This document shows, one piece after another, positions 32,928 to 45,210 of a DNA stretch of 64,000 bases; the first letter of the stretch is position 1, and each line of letters starts with the position of its first letter. The notes under the pieces were generated by a model, which was not told the origin of the DNA, made no database searches, and worked only from the letters and a program-made list of their open reading frames with translations. Position numbers and translations under genes: made by a program. Source of the stretch: Pseudomonadota bacterium (GTDB lineage Bacteria > Pseudomonadota > Alphaproteobacteria > Azospirillales > Azospirillaceae); the NCBI GenBank assembly GCA_023411035.1, contig JAEYPE010000121.1, forward strand, positions 17,887-81,886. The letters are read 5' to 3'.

Positions 32928-33982
32928 GGGGTGCCGCGATAGTAGGGGCTATCAAGATAGCGCCCCAGCGCGAAGCGTGTCAGCACTCCGATCACCGCCG
33001 CCACCGGAACCGCCAGCAGGACCCCCACGAAGCCGAACAGCGAACCGCCCGCCAGCAGGGCGAAGATCACCCAGACCGCGTGCAGCCCGACCTTCTCGCC
33101 CACCAGCTTCGGCGTCAGCACGTTGCCCTCCACCGCCTGCCCGAACAGGAAGATCGCCACGACGAAGGCGACCCGCCACGGATCGTCGAACTGCAACAGC
33201 GCCAGCCCCGTGCTCGACACGAATCCGAACAGGGAGCCGACATAGGGAATGAAGGACAGCAGCCCCGCCATCAGCCCGATCACCAGACCGAAGTCCAGCC
33301 CCGCCAGCGACAGCGCCACGGCGTAGAACACCCCCAGCACGAGGCAGACCAGCGCCTGCCCACGGAGGAATCCGGCCAGCGTCTCGTTCACCTCCCGCAC
33401 CTGTTCCCGGATGGTCCCGGCGTGGTCCAGGGGCAGCCAGCCGTTCACCTTGTTGACCAGGATGTCCCAGTCGCGCATCAGGTAGAAGGCCACGATGGGC
33501 GTGATGAACATCACCGACAGCACGTCGAACAGCGCCAGCCCGCCGGACAGGATGTGCTTCAGCACCCGCCCGACCCAGCCGACCACATCCCCGGCGTAAT
33601 TGCCGGCGGCCTCCCGCAGGCGCTGCACGTCCTCCGGCGACAGGCGGTGGACCAGCCGGTCCAGCACCGGCAGCACGCGCTCCCGCGCCGCGGCGGCGTA
33701 GTTGGGAAGCACCTCGATCAGGTGGACCACCTGCGCCTGCACCAGCGGCAGCAGCAGAAGCCCCATCAGCACCAGAACCAGAACGAAGGACAGCAGCACC
33801 AGCGTCGTCGCCAGCCAGCGCGGCAGGCGCCAGCGCTCCAGCCGGTCCACCACCGGGTCCAGCAGATAGGCGACCGCCAGCCCCACCACGAAGGGCAGCA
33901 GCATACCGGACAGCATCCACAGGACCAGGACGAACAGCCCCAGCCCGATCAGCCAGAAACGGAACTGCTTGGCCGCCGTCAC
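32918..33982 (-). CDS. perM: AI-2E/PerM family membrane transporter
   Basis: A 354-residue polytopic membrane protein of the AI-2E (PerM/TqsA) family. The start is the GTG complementary to 33980-33982 (VTAAKQFRFWLIG), overlapping the pgsA stop as GTGA. Hydrophobic helices occur at about 8-35, 60-85, 145-175 and in a C-terminal cluster, with family-typical segments FLRGQALVCLVLGVFYAVAL and FIPYVGSLFGFVSS. Members export small molecules or act in ion/pH homeostasis; the substrate is unknown here. It is the gene immediately before hdaA, and the product ends GTPAP within the tandem repeat. Confidence 0.9.
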   Translation of the reverse strand: MTAAKQFRFWLIGLGLFVLVLWMLSGMLLPFVVGLAVAYLLDPVVDRLERWRLPRWLATTLVLLSFVLVLVLMGLLLLPLVQAQVVHLIEVLPNYAAAARERVLPVLDRLVHRLSPEDVQRLREAAGNYAGDVVGWVGRVLKHILSGGLALFDVLSVMFITPIVAFYLMRDWDILVNKVNGWLPLDHAGTIREQVREVNETLAGFLRGQALVCLVLGVFYAVALSLAGLDFGLVIGLMAGLLSFIPYVGSLFGFVSSTGLALLQFDDPWRVAFVVAIFLFGQAVEGNVLTPKLVGEKVGLHAVWVIFALLAGGSLFGFVGVLLAVPVAAVIGVLTRFALGRYLDSPYYRGTPAP

Positions 33983-34539
33983 GGCACCCCCCCATGCCGG
34001 TTGAACAGCAGCCCGCCGCGATAGGCGTAGGCCAGGCCCGACAGCACCGTCGTCGCCGCGCAGGCCCAGGTGAGCAGCGGCACCAGCGCCATCCCGAACA
34101 GGTGAAAGTCCGGCAGCCCCAGCCCCGCCGGGGCCAGCACCGCCGCGGCCAGGGCGATCTGCACCGCGGTGTTGATCTTGCTGATGTAGAGCGGCTGCAT
34201 CGCCAGCGACTCCTTCAGCGTGTAGAGCAGCATCACCCCGCCGACGATCATCAGGTCGCGGAACACCACCAGGATGACCAGCCACAGCGGAAGCTCGCCG
34301 ATGTGGCCCAGCGAGACATAGACGCTGACCAGCAGAGCCTTGTCGGCGATGGGGTCCAGATAGGCCCCCAGCACCGTGCGGGCGCGGAACATCCGCGCCA
34401 CGGCGCCGTCCACCGCGTCGGACACGCCCGCCCCGACGAACAGCCAGAAGGCGACCCCCAGCTCCCCCGCCAGGATGAAGTAGACGGCGACCGGCACCGC
34501 CAGGATGCGGCCGAAGGTGATGATGTTCGGAATGCTCAC
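33979..34539 (-). CDS. pgsA: CDP-diacylglycerol-glycerol-3-phosphate 3-phosphatidyltransferase
   Basis: A 186-residue integral membrane enzyme that makes phosphatidylglycerol phosphate, the committed step to PG and cardiolipin. The CDP-alcohol phosphotransferase signature D-G-x2-A-R-x8-G-x3-D-x3-D is present (VDGAVARMFRARTVLGAYLD, then PIAD). The N-terminal SIPNIITFGRILAVPVAVYF is typical of PgsA. The start is a GTG complementary to 34537-34539. It belongs to the DUF2066-pgsA-perM-hdaA-SDR run. The exact head group cannot be proven from motifs alone, but similarity to PgsA is strong. Confidence 0.93.
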   Translation of the reverse strand: MSIPNIITFGRILAVPVAVYFILAGELGVAFWLFVGAGVSDAVDGAVARMFRARTVLGAYLDPIADKALLVSVYVSLGHIGELPLWLVILVVFRDLMIVGGVMLLYTLKESLAMQPLYISKINTAVQIALAAAVLAPAGLGLPDFHLFGMALVPLLTWACAATTVLSGLAYAYRGGLLFNRHGGVP

Positions 34540-34612
34540 CGGGTTGCCTTCTGCCGTTGTCCCTCATGCCGCCGCTTCCGCCCCGTCTGTAACGGCGGGA
34601 AGCGGTCCGCCG

Positions 34613-36001
34613 TCACGGACGGACCGTTCCGGTGGCCGGCAATGTGCCGAGAATGCGCGGCGGTGCGCCCGGCGGCACCGGCGCCGCGCCGGGATTGGCC
34701 GATGGCGCGGCGGGAGCCGGGGAAGCGGTCTCCGCCGGAGCGGTGACCGGCGACGACGCCGCGGGCTGGGCCAGCGATGCGCCGGCGCCCCTCGGCAGCA
34801 CCTGGAGCTGCCATTCCGGCGCGGGCGTGACCGGGACCGCCGGCTGGCCCGGAACCGGAACCGGCACCGGCGCGTTGACCGCCCCGGTGCGGGCAAGGCC
34901 CAGGTCGCGGCGGGCCAGCGCCTGGCGCAGCCGCTCCACGTCGCCGCGGTGGGTCAGCGCCACCAGCGCCTCATAGCGGCTGATCGACAGCACGTCGGTG
35001 CGGGTGACGGCGCTGACCGTGCCCAGCCGCTTGCGCGTCTCCACCCAGTCGTTGAGGCTGCTGAGCGGGACCCGCACCAGCGTGGCCTGCTCCGGCCCGG
35101 TCGCCATGGTGTTTTCGCGGCGGTAGGATTCATCGATGGCGGCGGCCACGAAGGTCACCGCGCGGGTCAGGAAGTCGCCGGCCCGGTCGGCCATGTCGGC
35201 CTTCACGTTCACCGTCTGGTGGTCCCGCGCGCCGTCGGGGGTGTAGTGGGTCACCTCGACCGACAGCGGACGGCCCAGATCCGGCCCGCCCGCCGGCAGA
35301 TCGGTCTTGGCGACGACCACGCCCCCGGCGTTGTAGCGCTGGGCGATGCGGGCCAGCGCCTCCGGATCGCCGGCCAACGCCTCGTTCACGCCGATGGCGG
35401 AAATGTCGGCAAGTTCGCCGTCCGGCACCACCAGCGGCACCAGAGAGGCGCCGGGCTGCCGGCCCTCCCAGGCTTCGCGCCAGCCGGTGCGGTCCTCCCA
35501 CAGCACGGGGTGCCCGTCCACGATGGTGACCGGCAGGATCACGTAGGGCCGGGCGGGCGGCTCCACATACTGCTGGCCGCCGCCGGCCAGCGTCTCGCGC
35601 ACGGCGGTGGGGCGGAAGCGCACGGTGATGCTGCCGAGATAACGGGTGGCCGACACTTTCTCGTCGTCGATCTCGAAGCCCTGGACCAGCCGGGCGAGTT
35701 CGATCTCCGACACCCGCGGCACGGCGGTGGCGGAGGGGACGAGGCGCTTGTACAGCTCCGCCCACGCCTTCACCTGCGCGTCGCGGATCGCCTGATCGCG
35801 GGCGGCGTTGGCGTTGGCCGCGCTGACGTCCACCTTCACGCCCGACACGGTGAAAGGGTCCGCCGCCGGAACCGCCGGAGACGCCACCGCGGGTGGAGCG
35901 GCGCCGGGCGTCTGCGCTTTCACGGGGCCGGCCTGAACGGCCAGAGCCACGGCGATGGCGGCGAAGCCCGCAAACAGCGGCGCATGGCGGCGGTGGAGCA
36001 T
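34613..36001 (-). CDS. DUF2066 family exported protein
   Basis: A 462-residue protein with GGAAGG six bases before its ATG. A signal peptide (MLHRRHAPLFAGFAAIAVAL, ending near PVKAQ) shows export. The DUF2066 body contains VKVDVSAANANAARDQAIRD, WAELYKRLVPS and YLGSITVRFRP, which resemble repeated beta-alpha modules. The last ~120 residues are Ala/Pro-rich. The role of DUF2066 is not known to me; in alphaproteobacteria it is regularly found upstream of pgsA/perM/hdaA. It diverges from purM across a 108-bp gap. Confidence 0.85.
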   Translation of the reverse strand: MLHRRHAPLFAGFAAIAVALAVQAGPVKAQTPGAAPPAVASPAVPAADPFTVSGVKVDVSAANANAARDQAIRDAQVKAWAELYKRLVPSATAVPRVSEIELARLVQGFEIDDEKVSATRYLGSITVRFRPTAVRETLAGGGQQYVEPPARPYVILPVTIVDGHPVLWEDRTGWREAWEGRQPGASLVPLVVPDGELADISAIGVNEALAGDPEALARIAQRYNAGGVVVAKTDLPAGGPDLGRPLSVEVTHYTPDGARDHQTVNVKADMADRAGDFLTRAVTFVAAAIDESYRRENTMATGPEQATLVRVPLSSLNDWVETRKRLGTVSAVTRTDVLSISRYEALVALTHRGDVERLRQALARRDLGLARTGAVNAPVPVPVPGQPAVPVTPAPEWQLQVLPRGAGASLAQPAASSPVTAPAETASPAPAAPSANPGAAPVPPGAPPRILGTLPATGTVRP

Positions 36002-36109
36002 TGCAAAGCCTTCCGATTCGAGTATGTTCGGCCCGTTCCCCATTGACCCGGCCCAAAATGACCCGGTTCAGGTGGCCCAGGTATATAGCTCAGCCCAAGC
36101 GAGGATACC

Positions 36110-37179
<1,070 letters not shown>

Positions 37180-37192
<13 letters not shown>

Positions 37193-37842
37193 CGCCGCTG
37201 AAGGTCGGCGTCCTGATTTCCGGGCGCGGCAGCAATTTGCAGGCGTTGATCGACGCCTGCGCCGCCCCGGACTTTCCGGCGACGATCGCGCTGGTGCTCT
37301 CCAACAAGGCCGATGCCTATGGGTTGATGCGCGCCGCCGCCGCCGGGGTTCCCGGCGCGGTGGTCAGCCATCGCGACTTCCCCGGCGACAAGCAGGCGTT
37401 CGAAGAGGCCATGGACGCGCGCCTGCGCGCGGCGGGCGTGGAGCTGGTCTGTCTGGCCGGTTTCATGCGGCTGCTGTCGCCCTGGTTCGTGGAACGCTGG
37501 CACGACCGCCTCATCAACATCCACCCCTCGCTCCTGCCTTCCTTCAAGGGGCTGGACACGCACCAGCGGGCGCTGGACGCCGGGGTGCGGTTCCACGGCT
37601 GCACGGTTCACTATGTGCGTCCGGAGATGGACGAAGGGCCGATCATCGCCCAGGCCGCGGTTCCGGTCCTGCCCGGCGACGACGCCGACCGGCTGGCCGC
37701 CCGCGTGCTGGAGGCCGAGCACAGGCTCTACCCCCAGGCGTTGCGCCTGATCGCCGAAGGCCGCGCCCGCGTCGAGGAGGGCCGCGCGGTCCTGTCCGGC
37801 CCGGTCCCGGACCTGCCGACGCTCATCAACCCGCCCGCCTGA
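37180..37842 (+). CDS. purN: phosphoribosylglycinamide formyltransferase
   Basis: GAR transformylase, step 3 of purine synthesis, using 10-formyl-THF; 220 residues. The N-terminal phosphate loop is VLISGRGSNLQALIDAC. The catalytic Asn/His pair is in INIHPSLLPSFKGLDTHQ, and the catalytic Asp in the VRPEMDEGPII block. ATG 37180 lies inside the last codons of purM; GTG 37189 (overlapping the purM TGA) is the alternative start. Either way the genes are translationally coupled. Confidence 0.95.
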
Positions 37843-37949
37843 GTCTTCCCAAGCGGTACCCTTGCCGCAACCGTCAGCGCTTCCCACATTCTACGCCGGA
37901 ACCAATTCCCGGCGCGCATGGGCGTCAACAAGAGGGGAGGCAAGGGGCG

Positions 37950-38114
37950 ATGGCGGTCACCGATCACGGCTTCAATCCGCAGGGCCACAATCCGGTCAGC
38001 GAGGAACTCGTCCGCCAGCACGAGGCGGGCTGGCACGCCTTCACGCGGTTCCTGACCCTGGCGACCGCGAGCGTGATCATCGTGCTGGCGTTTTTGGCGA
38101 TCTTCCTGGCGTAG
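37950..38114 (+). CDS. aa3-type cytochrome c oxidase subunit IV
   Basis: A 54-residue protein: a polar N-terminus (MAVTDHGFNPQGHNPVSEEL) and a single C-terminal membrane helix (about 33-53). Its W-H-x-F-T-R-F motif precedes the helix. This matches the short bacterial aa3-oxidase subunit IV family (PF07835-type). The SD GAGGGGAGG lies about 10 nt upstream. It is a lone subunit here; the catalytic ctaC/D/E genes are not in the window, which is usual for this family. Confidence 0.85.
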   Translation: MAVTDHGFNPQGHNPVSEELVRQHEAGWHAFTRFLTLATASVIIVLAFLAIFLA

Positions 38115-38138
38115 CCACGGCGTCGCCCGGACGAGCCT

Positions 38139-38618
38139 TTACGCTCCGTCCGGCAGACGGCCCAGCAGCAGGTCGCGCATTTCGCCGACCAGCGCGTCCA
38201 CTTGCTCCTCCCATGCCTCCGCACCGCCCTGGATGGCGTGCATCACATGGGTGGCAAGGTGGATGAGGGAGGCGCGCACGCAATCCTCCGCCGGGAAATC
38301 CAGCCCCACCGTGTCCTGAAGGAACTGGCCGAGCTGGTCGGCGGAGTTCCAGGGATGGACGATCACCGTGTCGAAGCCGCTGGTCCCCAGGAACACCGCG
38401 TTCAGCGCCGCCGCCTGCGCGTTGATCGCGTCGATGGCCGCGTCCTGCTCGACATTGCCGCGCAGCACCTCCTGGAAGGCCGACAGGCACTGGTCCACGT
38501 AACCGCGCACCAGCAATTCCACCACGCCCGGATCGCTCAGGTCGTTCCTGCCCTTCACGAGGGTCGGCAGCGGTTCCAGCAGGGCCGCAACGATCGGCTT
38601 GACGTCAGGGCTTTCCAT
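38139..38618 (-). CDS. hypothetical protein, 159 residues
   Basis: Not recognised. The product is soluble and mostly helical by composition, acidic, with no signal peptide or membrane segment. It starts MESPDVKPIVAALLEPLP; the middle carries NVEQDAAIDAINAQAAALNA and a DTVIVHPWNSADQLGQFLQD stretch. Codon use (high GC at third positions) supports real coding. It is convergent with the oxidase subunit gene, 24 bp away. An N-terminal helical bundle is all I can suggest. Confidence 0.7.
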   Translation of the reverse strand: MESPDVKPIVAALLEPLPTLVKGRNDLSDPGVVELLVRGYVDQCLSAFQEVLRGNVEQDAAIDAINAQAAALNAVFLGTSGFDTVIVHPWNSADQLGQFLQDTVGLDFPAEDCVRASLIHLATHVMHAIQGGAEAWEEQVDALVGEMRDLLLGRLPDGA

Positions 38619-38742
38619 GGCGGGGTACTCCTAGCGGTAGATTCCCCGAATACTCGACTTCGCCACGTCTGTCCACGGTGCCGTGACGCCGCACGGGCGG
38701 CACGTCGCGGACGGAAGGCCCTGAAATGCCCCCTGAAATGCA

Positions 38743-38772
38743 AAAGGGCCGCCCCGGTCGGGACGGCCCTTC
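38743..38772 (-). terminator. Rho-independent terminator of ndk
   Basis: On the minus strand AAGGGCCGTCCC pairs with GGGGCGGCCCTT (one G-U pair) around a GACC loop and runs into TTTTGC. It starts 30 bp after the ndk stop. Confidence 0.8.
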
Positions 38773-38801
38773 GCGCAAGGCTGCGGAGCGGAAAACCGCG
38801 A

Positions 38802-39224
38802 TCAGCCGACCAGCTCGATGCCGGAGAAGAAGAAGGCGATCTCCTGCGCGGCGGTTTCCGGAGCGTCGGAACCGTGCACCGAGTTGGCCTCGATCGACTC
38901 GGCGAACTCCTTGCGGATGGTGCCCTCGGCGGCGTTGGCCGGGTTGGTGGCGCCCATGATCTCGCGGTTGCGGGCGATGGCGTTCTCGCCTTCCAGGACC
39001 TGGAGCACAACCGGGCCGGAGATCATGAAGGAAACGAGATCGTTGAAGAACGGACGCTCACGATGCACGCCGTAGAACTGCTCGGCCTGGGCCTTGGACA
39101 GCTGAACGCGCTTCTGCGCGACGATGCGCAGGCCGCCGTCCTCGAACTTGGCGTTGATCTTGCCGGTCAGGTTGCGGCGGGTGGCATCGGGCTTGATGAT
39201 CGAGAGGGTGCGTTCGACGGCCAT
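38802..39224 (-). CDS. ndk: nucleoside diphosphate kinase
   Basis: Transfers the gamma-phosphate between nucleoside tri- and diphosphates through a phospho-His intermediate; 140 residues, the usual length. MAVERTLSIIKPDATRRN is the classic N-terminus. GATNPANAAEGTIRKEF precedes the active site NSVHGSDA, which holds the catalytic His near residue 117. A promoter (TTGCCG-N17-TATAAC) 69 bp upstream and a terminator 30 bp downstream make it a single-gene unit. Confidence 0.98.
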   Translation of the reverse strand: MAVERTLSIIKPDATRRNLTGKINAKFEDGGLRIVAQKRVQLSKAQAEQFYGVHRERPFFNDLVSFMISGPVVLQVLEGENAIARNREIMGATNPANAAEGTIRKEFAESIEANSVHGSDAPETAAQEIAFFFSGIELVG

Positions 39225-39292
39225 GGCGGTGGGCTCCTGCTGAAAAAGCGTTATGGGCGCCGCTGGTTTGGCCGGGGCGCCGGTTGCGCGGG

Positions 39293-39321
39293 GTTATATA
39301 GGCGCTTTTCGGTCACGGCAA
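39293..39321 (-). promoter_or_regulatory. sigma70-type promoter for ndk
   Basis: Read on the minus strand: -35 TTGCCG (39321-39316), 17-bp spacer, -10 TATAAC (39298-39293). The -10 ends 69 bp before the ndk ATG. It is the most AT-rich part of the ndk/ABC-F gap. Confidence 0.5.
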
Positions 39322-39424
39322 CCGCTTCGTGAGGCCGCGCGGGCACGGCTGCGCGGCTGCCATGAAACGCCGACCCGCGGTCCCGCTTCAAATCGGGGTG
39401 TCCCCGTGATAAACCGGCGCCAAC

Positions 39425-41316
<1,892 letters not shown>

Positions 41317-41320
<4 letters not shown>

Positions 41321-42018
41321 GCATGCCGCGCGACGTGGCCTTCACCGGAGCGGCTTCGCTCCCCGCGACCGTCTCCCGCCATGGCGGCGGTCATGACGAG
41401 GAACGGACATCCGACGTGCTGGCCGCCTTCCGCGCCAATCTGCCGGACGGGCGGGTGTCGCTGGGCGATCTGATCCAGGCGCTGGGCGACCGGTCGCTGG
41501 GCACCGTCCTGCTGGCCCTGTCGCTGCCCACGATCGCGCCGGTGCCGCTGGGCGTGTCCTGCCTGTTCGACCTGCCGATCGTCCTGTTCGCCGCCCAGAT
41601 GGCCTTCGGCAGGCGCGGCGCCACCCTGCCCGGCTGGGTGCTGCGCCGCTCGGTCGGCCGCAACCTCGCCGCCCGCATGATCGACAAGGCCATGCCCCGC
41701 CTGACCGCCATCGAGAAGATGCTGAAGCCGCGCCACAGCCGTTTCGCCGCCATCGACGGGGAGCGCTGGTTCGGCGTGCTGGTTCTGCTGCTGTCGCTGA
41801 CCTGCATGGTGCCGCTGCCGCTGACCGGCTGGCTGCCCGGGTTCGCCCTGGTGCTGCTGTCCCTGGGCCTGATCGAGCGCGACGGGGCCGCGGTGGCGGT
41901 CAGCCTCGCCCTCACCGCCGCCGCGCTGGTCTTCTTCGCGCTGGTCGCCAGCAGCCTGTCCTACGCCGGCCAGACCCTGTTGACCGCCGTGCCGGCTTAT
42001 CCCGCGTTTATGGCATAG
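41317..42018 (+). CDS. exoD: ExoD family membrane protein
   Basis: A 233-residue membrane protein of the ExoD (exopolysaccharide synthesis) family. A soluble N-terminal part (SDVLAAFRANLPDGRVSLGD) leads to LGTVLLALSLPTIAPVPLGV and several further hydrophobic helices, the last at about 195-220. ExoD was described in rhizobia as affecting exopolysaccharide production and alkaline tolerance; the mechanism is unclear. The ATGA overlap with the ABC-F gene implies coupled translation, though no functional link is known to me. Confidence 0.85.
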
Positions 42019-42163
42019 CTCCCGCCCGTCCGGCGGGTTGCGGGGTGCCCCCGGATGCGACATAAGTGCGCGACGGGATGGTTAGGTTCGGGACCCCCCA
42101 GGGCTCCAGCTTGTTTAGCCCCGGGGCAAAAACGCTCAACAGCCAACGGCGAAAGGCCGATCA

Positions 42164-42778
42164 ATGACACCAACGGAAATCACCGTCGCCGAAAAACGAA
42201 AAAGCGGCAAGACGCCGCCGGCCGCGTGGCTTTTCTTCCAGCGTTGGTTGGCTAATCCCCTTTCGATGGGTTCCGTTACACCGTCCTCGGGCGCGCTCTG
42301 CCGGCTGATCGGGGAGCAGGTGCTGTGCGGGCCGGATCAGGTCGTCGTGGAATTCGGCGGCGGCACCGGCGCGATCACCAAGGCTCTTCTTCAGCGCGGC
42401 ATTCCGGGCAACCGGATCTTCACCTTCGAGATCGACGACCACCTGTGCCGCTACCTGCGCGGCCACTACCCGGATGTGAACGTCGTCCATGACGACTGCC
42501 GCAAGGCCGCCGACCTGCTCGGCCCGGCGCTGGTGGGCAAGGTCGGCACGGTGGTCATCGGCATCCCCATGCTGAACCTGCCGATGCGCGCCCAGAAGGA
42601 GGTGGTGGAGGCCTGCTTCCGCATCCTTCCCGAAGGCGGGCGGTTCGTGCTCTACACTTACGGCCTCGTGTCGCCGCTGAACCAGCGCGCGCTGGGCGTG
42701 AAGGGCAAGCGGCTGGGCTTCACCCCGCTGAACGTCCCGCCGGCCTCCGTCTGGGGCTATTGGAAGGCGAAGCCGTAA
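42164..42778 (+). CDS. PmtA-like SAM-dependent phospholipid methyltransferase
   Basis: A 204-residue class I methyltransferase. The SAM loop VVEFGGGTGAITKALLQRG (about 60-78) is followed by acidic FTFEIDDHLCRYL. The N-terminal FFQRWLANPLSMGSVTPSSG resembles PmtA-type phosphatidylethanolamine N-methyltransferases and, more distantly, KsgA-like enzymes. Phosphatidylcholine synthesis is common in plant-associated alphaproteobacteria, so PE methylation is the favoured role. Substrate is inferred, not shown. GAAAGG precedes the ATG. It is convergent with the following SDR, 4 bp apart. Confidence 0.75.
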   Translation: MTPTEITVAEKRKSGKTPPAAWLFFQRWLANPLSMGSVTPSSGALCRLIGEQVLCGPDQVVVEFGGGTGAITKALLQRGIPGNRIFTFEIDDHLCRYLRGHYPDVNVVHDDCRKAADLLGPALVGKVGTVVIGIPMLNLPMRAQKEVVEACFRILPEGGRFVLYTYGLVSPLNQRALGVKGKRLGFTPLNVPPASVWGYWKAKP

Positions 42779-42782
42779 TCCT

Positions 42783-43547
42783 TCACCCCCCTTTGCGGGG
42801 CGCCTGCCGCAGCAACATATCCGTCCAGCCCGCCGGCAGAGCCGCCAGCAGCCACACGGCGGCGGCCATCGGCCAGGGGAAGGCGATGCGGGCCTTGTTG
42901 CGGGCCAGACCGCTCCTGATCACCTGGGCGGCCCGGTCCGTCTCCATCAGGAAGGGCATGGGGAAGCGGTTCACCGCGGTCATCCGGCTTTTCACGAAAC
43001 CCGGACAGATCACCGTCACGCCGATCCCCTGCCCTGCCAGATCCCCGCGCAGCGACTCGCCATAGACCCGCACCGCCGCCTTGCTGGCGCAATAGGCGGG
43101 CGCGCCGGGCATGCCGCGGAAACCGGCCAGCGAGGCCATCAGGGCGATCTGCCCGCGCCGCCGCGCCTGCATGCCGGGAAGCAGCGGGTGCACGGTGTTC
43201 AGCACGCCGTCCACGTTCACCTGGAAGATGCGCCGCGCCTGCTCGGCGCTTTCCGTCCCGCCCCCGGTCCCGGCGGAGATTCCGGCGTTGGCGATGACCA
43301 GATCGACCGGCGCGCGGGTGTCCAGCGCCGTCAGCCAGTCCGCCATGGCGGCGCGGTCCGCCACGTCGAGAAGCGCCGTCTCCACCGCCGCCCCCATGGC
43401 GCGGCAACGCTCCGCCACCGCCTCCAGCCGCGCGGGGTCACGCCCGGTCAGGGCCAGCGTGACGCCGGGGGCCGCGTAGGCGCGGGCCAGTTCCTCCCCG
43501 ATGCCGCTGGACGCCCCGGTGATGACGATCGAGCGCGGATCGCGCAT
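42783..43547 (-). CDS. SDR-family NAD(P)-dependent oxidoreductase
   Basis: A 254-residue classical short-chain dehydrogenase. The TGASSGIG cofactor loop is at 10-17 (Thr10 to Gly17), NAG is present, and catalytic Ser is in IALMASLAGF. YxxxK is intact (AYCASKAAVRVYGESL). A hydrophobic C-terminal segment (IAFPWPMAAAVWLLAALPAG) may contact the membrane. The ATG complementary to 43545-43547, preceded by GGGGGAAAAGG, is preferred over a longer upstream frame. Substrate unknown. It diverges from yicC. Confidence 0.88.
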   Translation of the reverse strand: MRDPRSIVITGASSGIGEELARAYAAPGVTLALTGRDPARLEAVAERCRAMGAAVETALLDVADRAAMADWLTALDTRAPVDLVIANAGISAGTGGGTESAEQARRIFQVNVDGVLNTVHPLLPGMQARRRGQIALMASLAGFRGMPGAPAYCASKAAVRVYGESLRGDLAGQGIGVTVICPGFVKSRMTAVNRFPMPFLMETDRAAQVIRSGLARNKARIAFPWPMAAAVWLLAALPAGWTDMLLRQAPRKGG

Positions 43548-43639
43548 GGCCTTTTCCCCCGTCCCTGACGCTTGTTGCCTTCGCCGCCCGACGCTATAAC
43601 TTGAACCCCGCGATCCCACAAATAGTAGTCGAGGCCGCT

Positions 43640-44536
43640 TTGCCCGCTCAACGCTCCGCTGTTTCCAGCATGACCGGCTTCGCACGCGTGGACGGGCATG
43701 CCGACGGCTACAGTTGGACCTTCGAGGTGAAAAGCGTCAACGGGCGCAACCTCGACATCCGCTGCCGCCAGCCCGCCGGCTTCGACACGCTGGAGGCCGC
43801 CGCCCGCGCGGAAATCCCGAAGCGGCTGGCCCGCGGCAGCATCAACCTGAACCTGACCGTCAACCGCAGCCAGTCGGTCGCGCAACTCCGCATCAACCGG
43901 GAGCTTCTGACCCAGGTGCTGGAGCTGGCGCGCGAGATCGAGGGCGCCGGGGCGGCCCCGCCGCGGCTCGATTCGCTGCTCGCCGTCCGCGGCATCATCG
44001 AGCCGGTGGAGGAGGACGAGGGCGACGCGCGGGAGCGGGTGGAGGCCGCGCTGAAGGCCGACCTCGGCCGGCTGATCGGCGAACTCCTTGCCGCCCGCCT
44101 GTCGGAAGGGGCGCGTCTGGTCACCGTCCTGAACGGCCATCTCGACGAGATCGAACGGCTGGTCACCGCCGCCGCCGCCTGCGCGAGCACCCAGCCCGAC
44201 GCCTTGCGCGAACGGCTGCGCAGTCAGGTCGCCGCCCTGCTCGACGCCGCCCCGGCCCTGCCGGAGGAGCGGCTGGCCCAGGAGGCCGCGATCCTGATCG
44301 CCAAGGCCGACGTGCGGGAGGAGATGGACCGCCTGCGCGCCCACATCCAGGCCGCCCGCGACATGCTGGCGGAGGGGGGCGCCATCGGCCGCCGCTTCGA
44401 CTTCCTGTGCCAGGAATTCAACCGCGAAGCCAACACCCTGTGCTCCAAGTCCGCCGACGTGGAGCTGACCCGCATCGGCCTGTCGCTGAAAGCCTCCATC
44501 GAGCAGCTTCGCGAGCAGGTCCAGAACATCGAGTGA
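43640..44536 (+). CDS. YicC/YloC family endoribonuclease
   Basis: A 298-residue protein from TTG 43640 (PAQRSAVSSMTGFARVDG), preceded by GAGG with a short spacer; ATG 43670 lacks an SD. YicC N-terminal hallmarks are SMTGFAR and FEVKSVNGRNLDIR. The C-terminal block is GRRFDFLCQEFNREANTLCS, then KSADVELTRIGLSLKASIEQ, ending REQVQNIE. Members are endoribonucleases or adaptors in RNA decay. It is followed immediately by gmk, the standard proteobacterial order. Confidence 0.93.
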   Translation: MPAQRSAVSSMTGFARVDGHADGYSWTFEVKSVNGRNLDIRCRQPAGFDTLEAAARAEIPKRLARGSINLNLTVNRSQSVAQLRINRELLTQVLELAREIEGAGAAPPRLDSLLAVRGIIEPVEEDEGDARERVEAALKADLGRLIGELLAARLSEGARLVTVLNGHLDEIERLVTAAAACASTQPDALRERLRSQVAALLDAAPALPEERLAQEAAILIAKADVREEMDRLRAHIQAARDMLAEGGAIGRRFDFLCQEFNREANTLCSKSADVELTRIGLSLKASIEQLREQVQNIE

Positions 44537-44547
44537 CGTCCGACACC

Positions 44548-45195
44548 ATGCCCCAAACCATGAATAGCAAGATCACCCGGCGTGGCCTGATGCTCGTGCT
44601 GTCCTCCCCCTCCGGGGCGGGCAAGACCACGATTTCGCGCCGTCTGCTGGACCGCGACCCCGGCATCACCCTGTCGGTGTCCGTCACCACCCGCCCGATG
44701 CGCCCCGGCGAGCAGCCGGGCGTCCATTACTATTTCGTGGACATGCCGGAGTTCGAGCGCATGGCCGGGCAGGGCGAACTGCTGGAGCACGCCCGCGTGT
44801 TCGGCAACTGCTACGGCACGCCGCGCAACGCGGTGGAGACGGCGTTGAGCGCCGGGCGCGACGTGCTGTTCGACATCGACTGGCAAGGCATGCAGCAGTT
44901 GGCGGCCAACGCCCGCGCCGATCTGGTCAGCGTCTTCGTCCTGCCGCCCTCGGGCACCGAACTGGAGCGCCGCCTGCACACACGCGCCCAGGATTCGGCG
45001 GAGGTGATCGCCCAGCGCATGGCCGAGGCGTCGGACGAGATCAGCCATTGGGCCGAGTATGACTATGTGATCGTGAACAACGACGTGGAGGAGAGCGTCG
45101 CCGCCCTCCAGGCCATCCTGCGCGCCGAACGGCTGCGCCGGTCGCGGCAGGTCGGATTGCCGGCCTTCGTGCAGAGCGTGCAGGCGGCGCTGTAA
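44548..45195 (+). CDS. gmk: guanylate kinase
   Basis: Phosphorylates GMP to GDP; 215 residues. The P-loop is SSPSGAGKTTISR. The GMP-binding region has SVTTRPMRPGEQPGVHYYFV and the Tyr/Glu-rich lid HARVFGNCYGTPRNAVE. VLFDIDWQGMQQL is the conserved core strand. The start may be ATG 44548 or 44560; a GTG at 44533 overlapping the yicC stop would also be in frame. It is translationally close to yicC. Confidence 0.96.
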   Translation: MPQTMNSKITRRGLMLVLSSPSGAGKTTISRRLLDRDPGITLSVSVTTRPMRPGEQPGVHYYFVDMPEFERMAGQGELLEHARVFGNCYGTPRNAVETALSAGRDVLFDIDWQGMQQLAANARADLVSVFVLPPSGTELERRLHTRAQDSAEVIAQRMAEASDEISHWAEYDYVIVNNDVEESVAALQAILRAERLRRSRQVGLPAFVQSVQAAL

Positions 45196-45210
45196 GGACG
45201 GGAATAAATC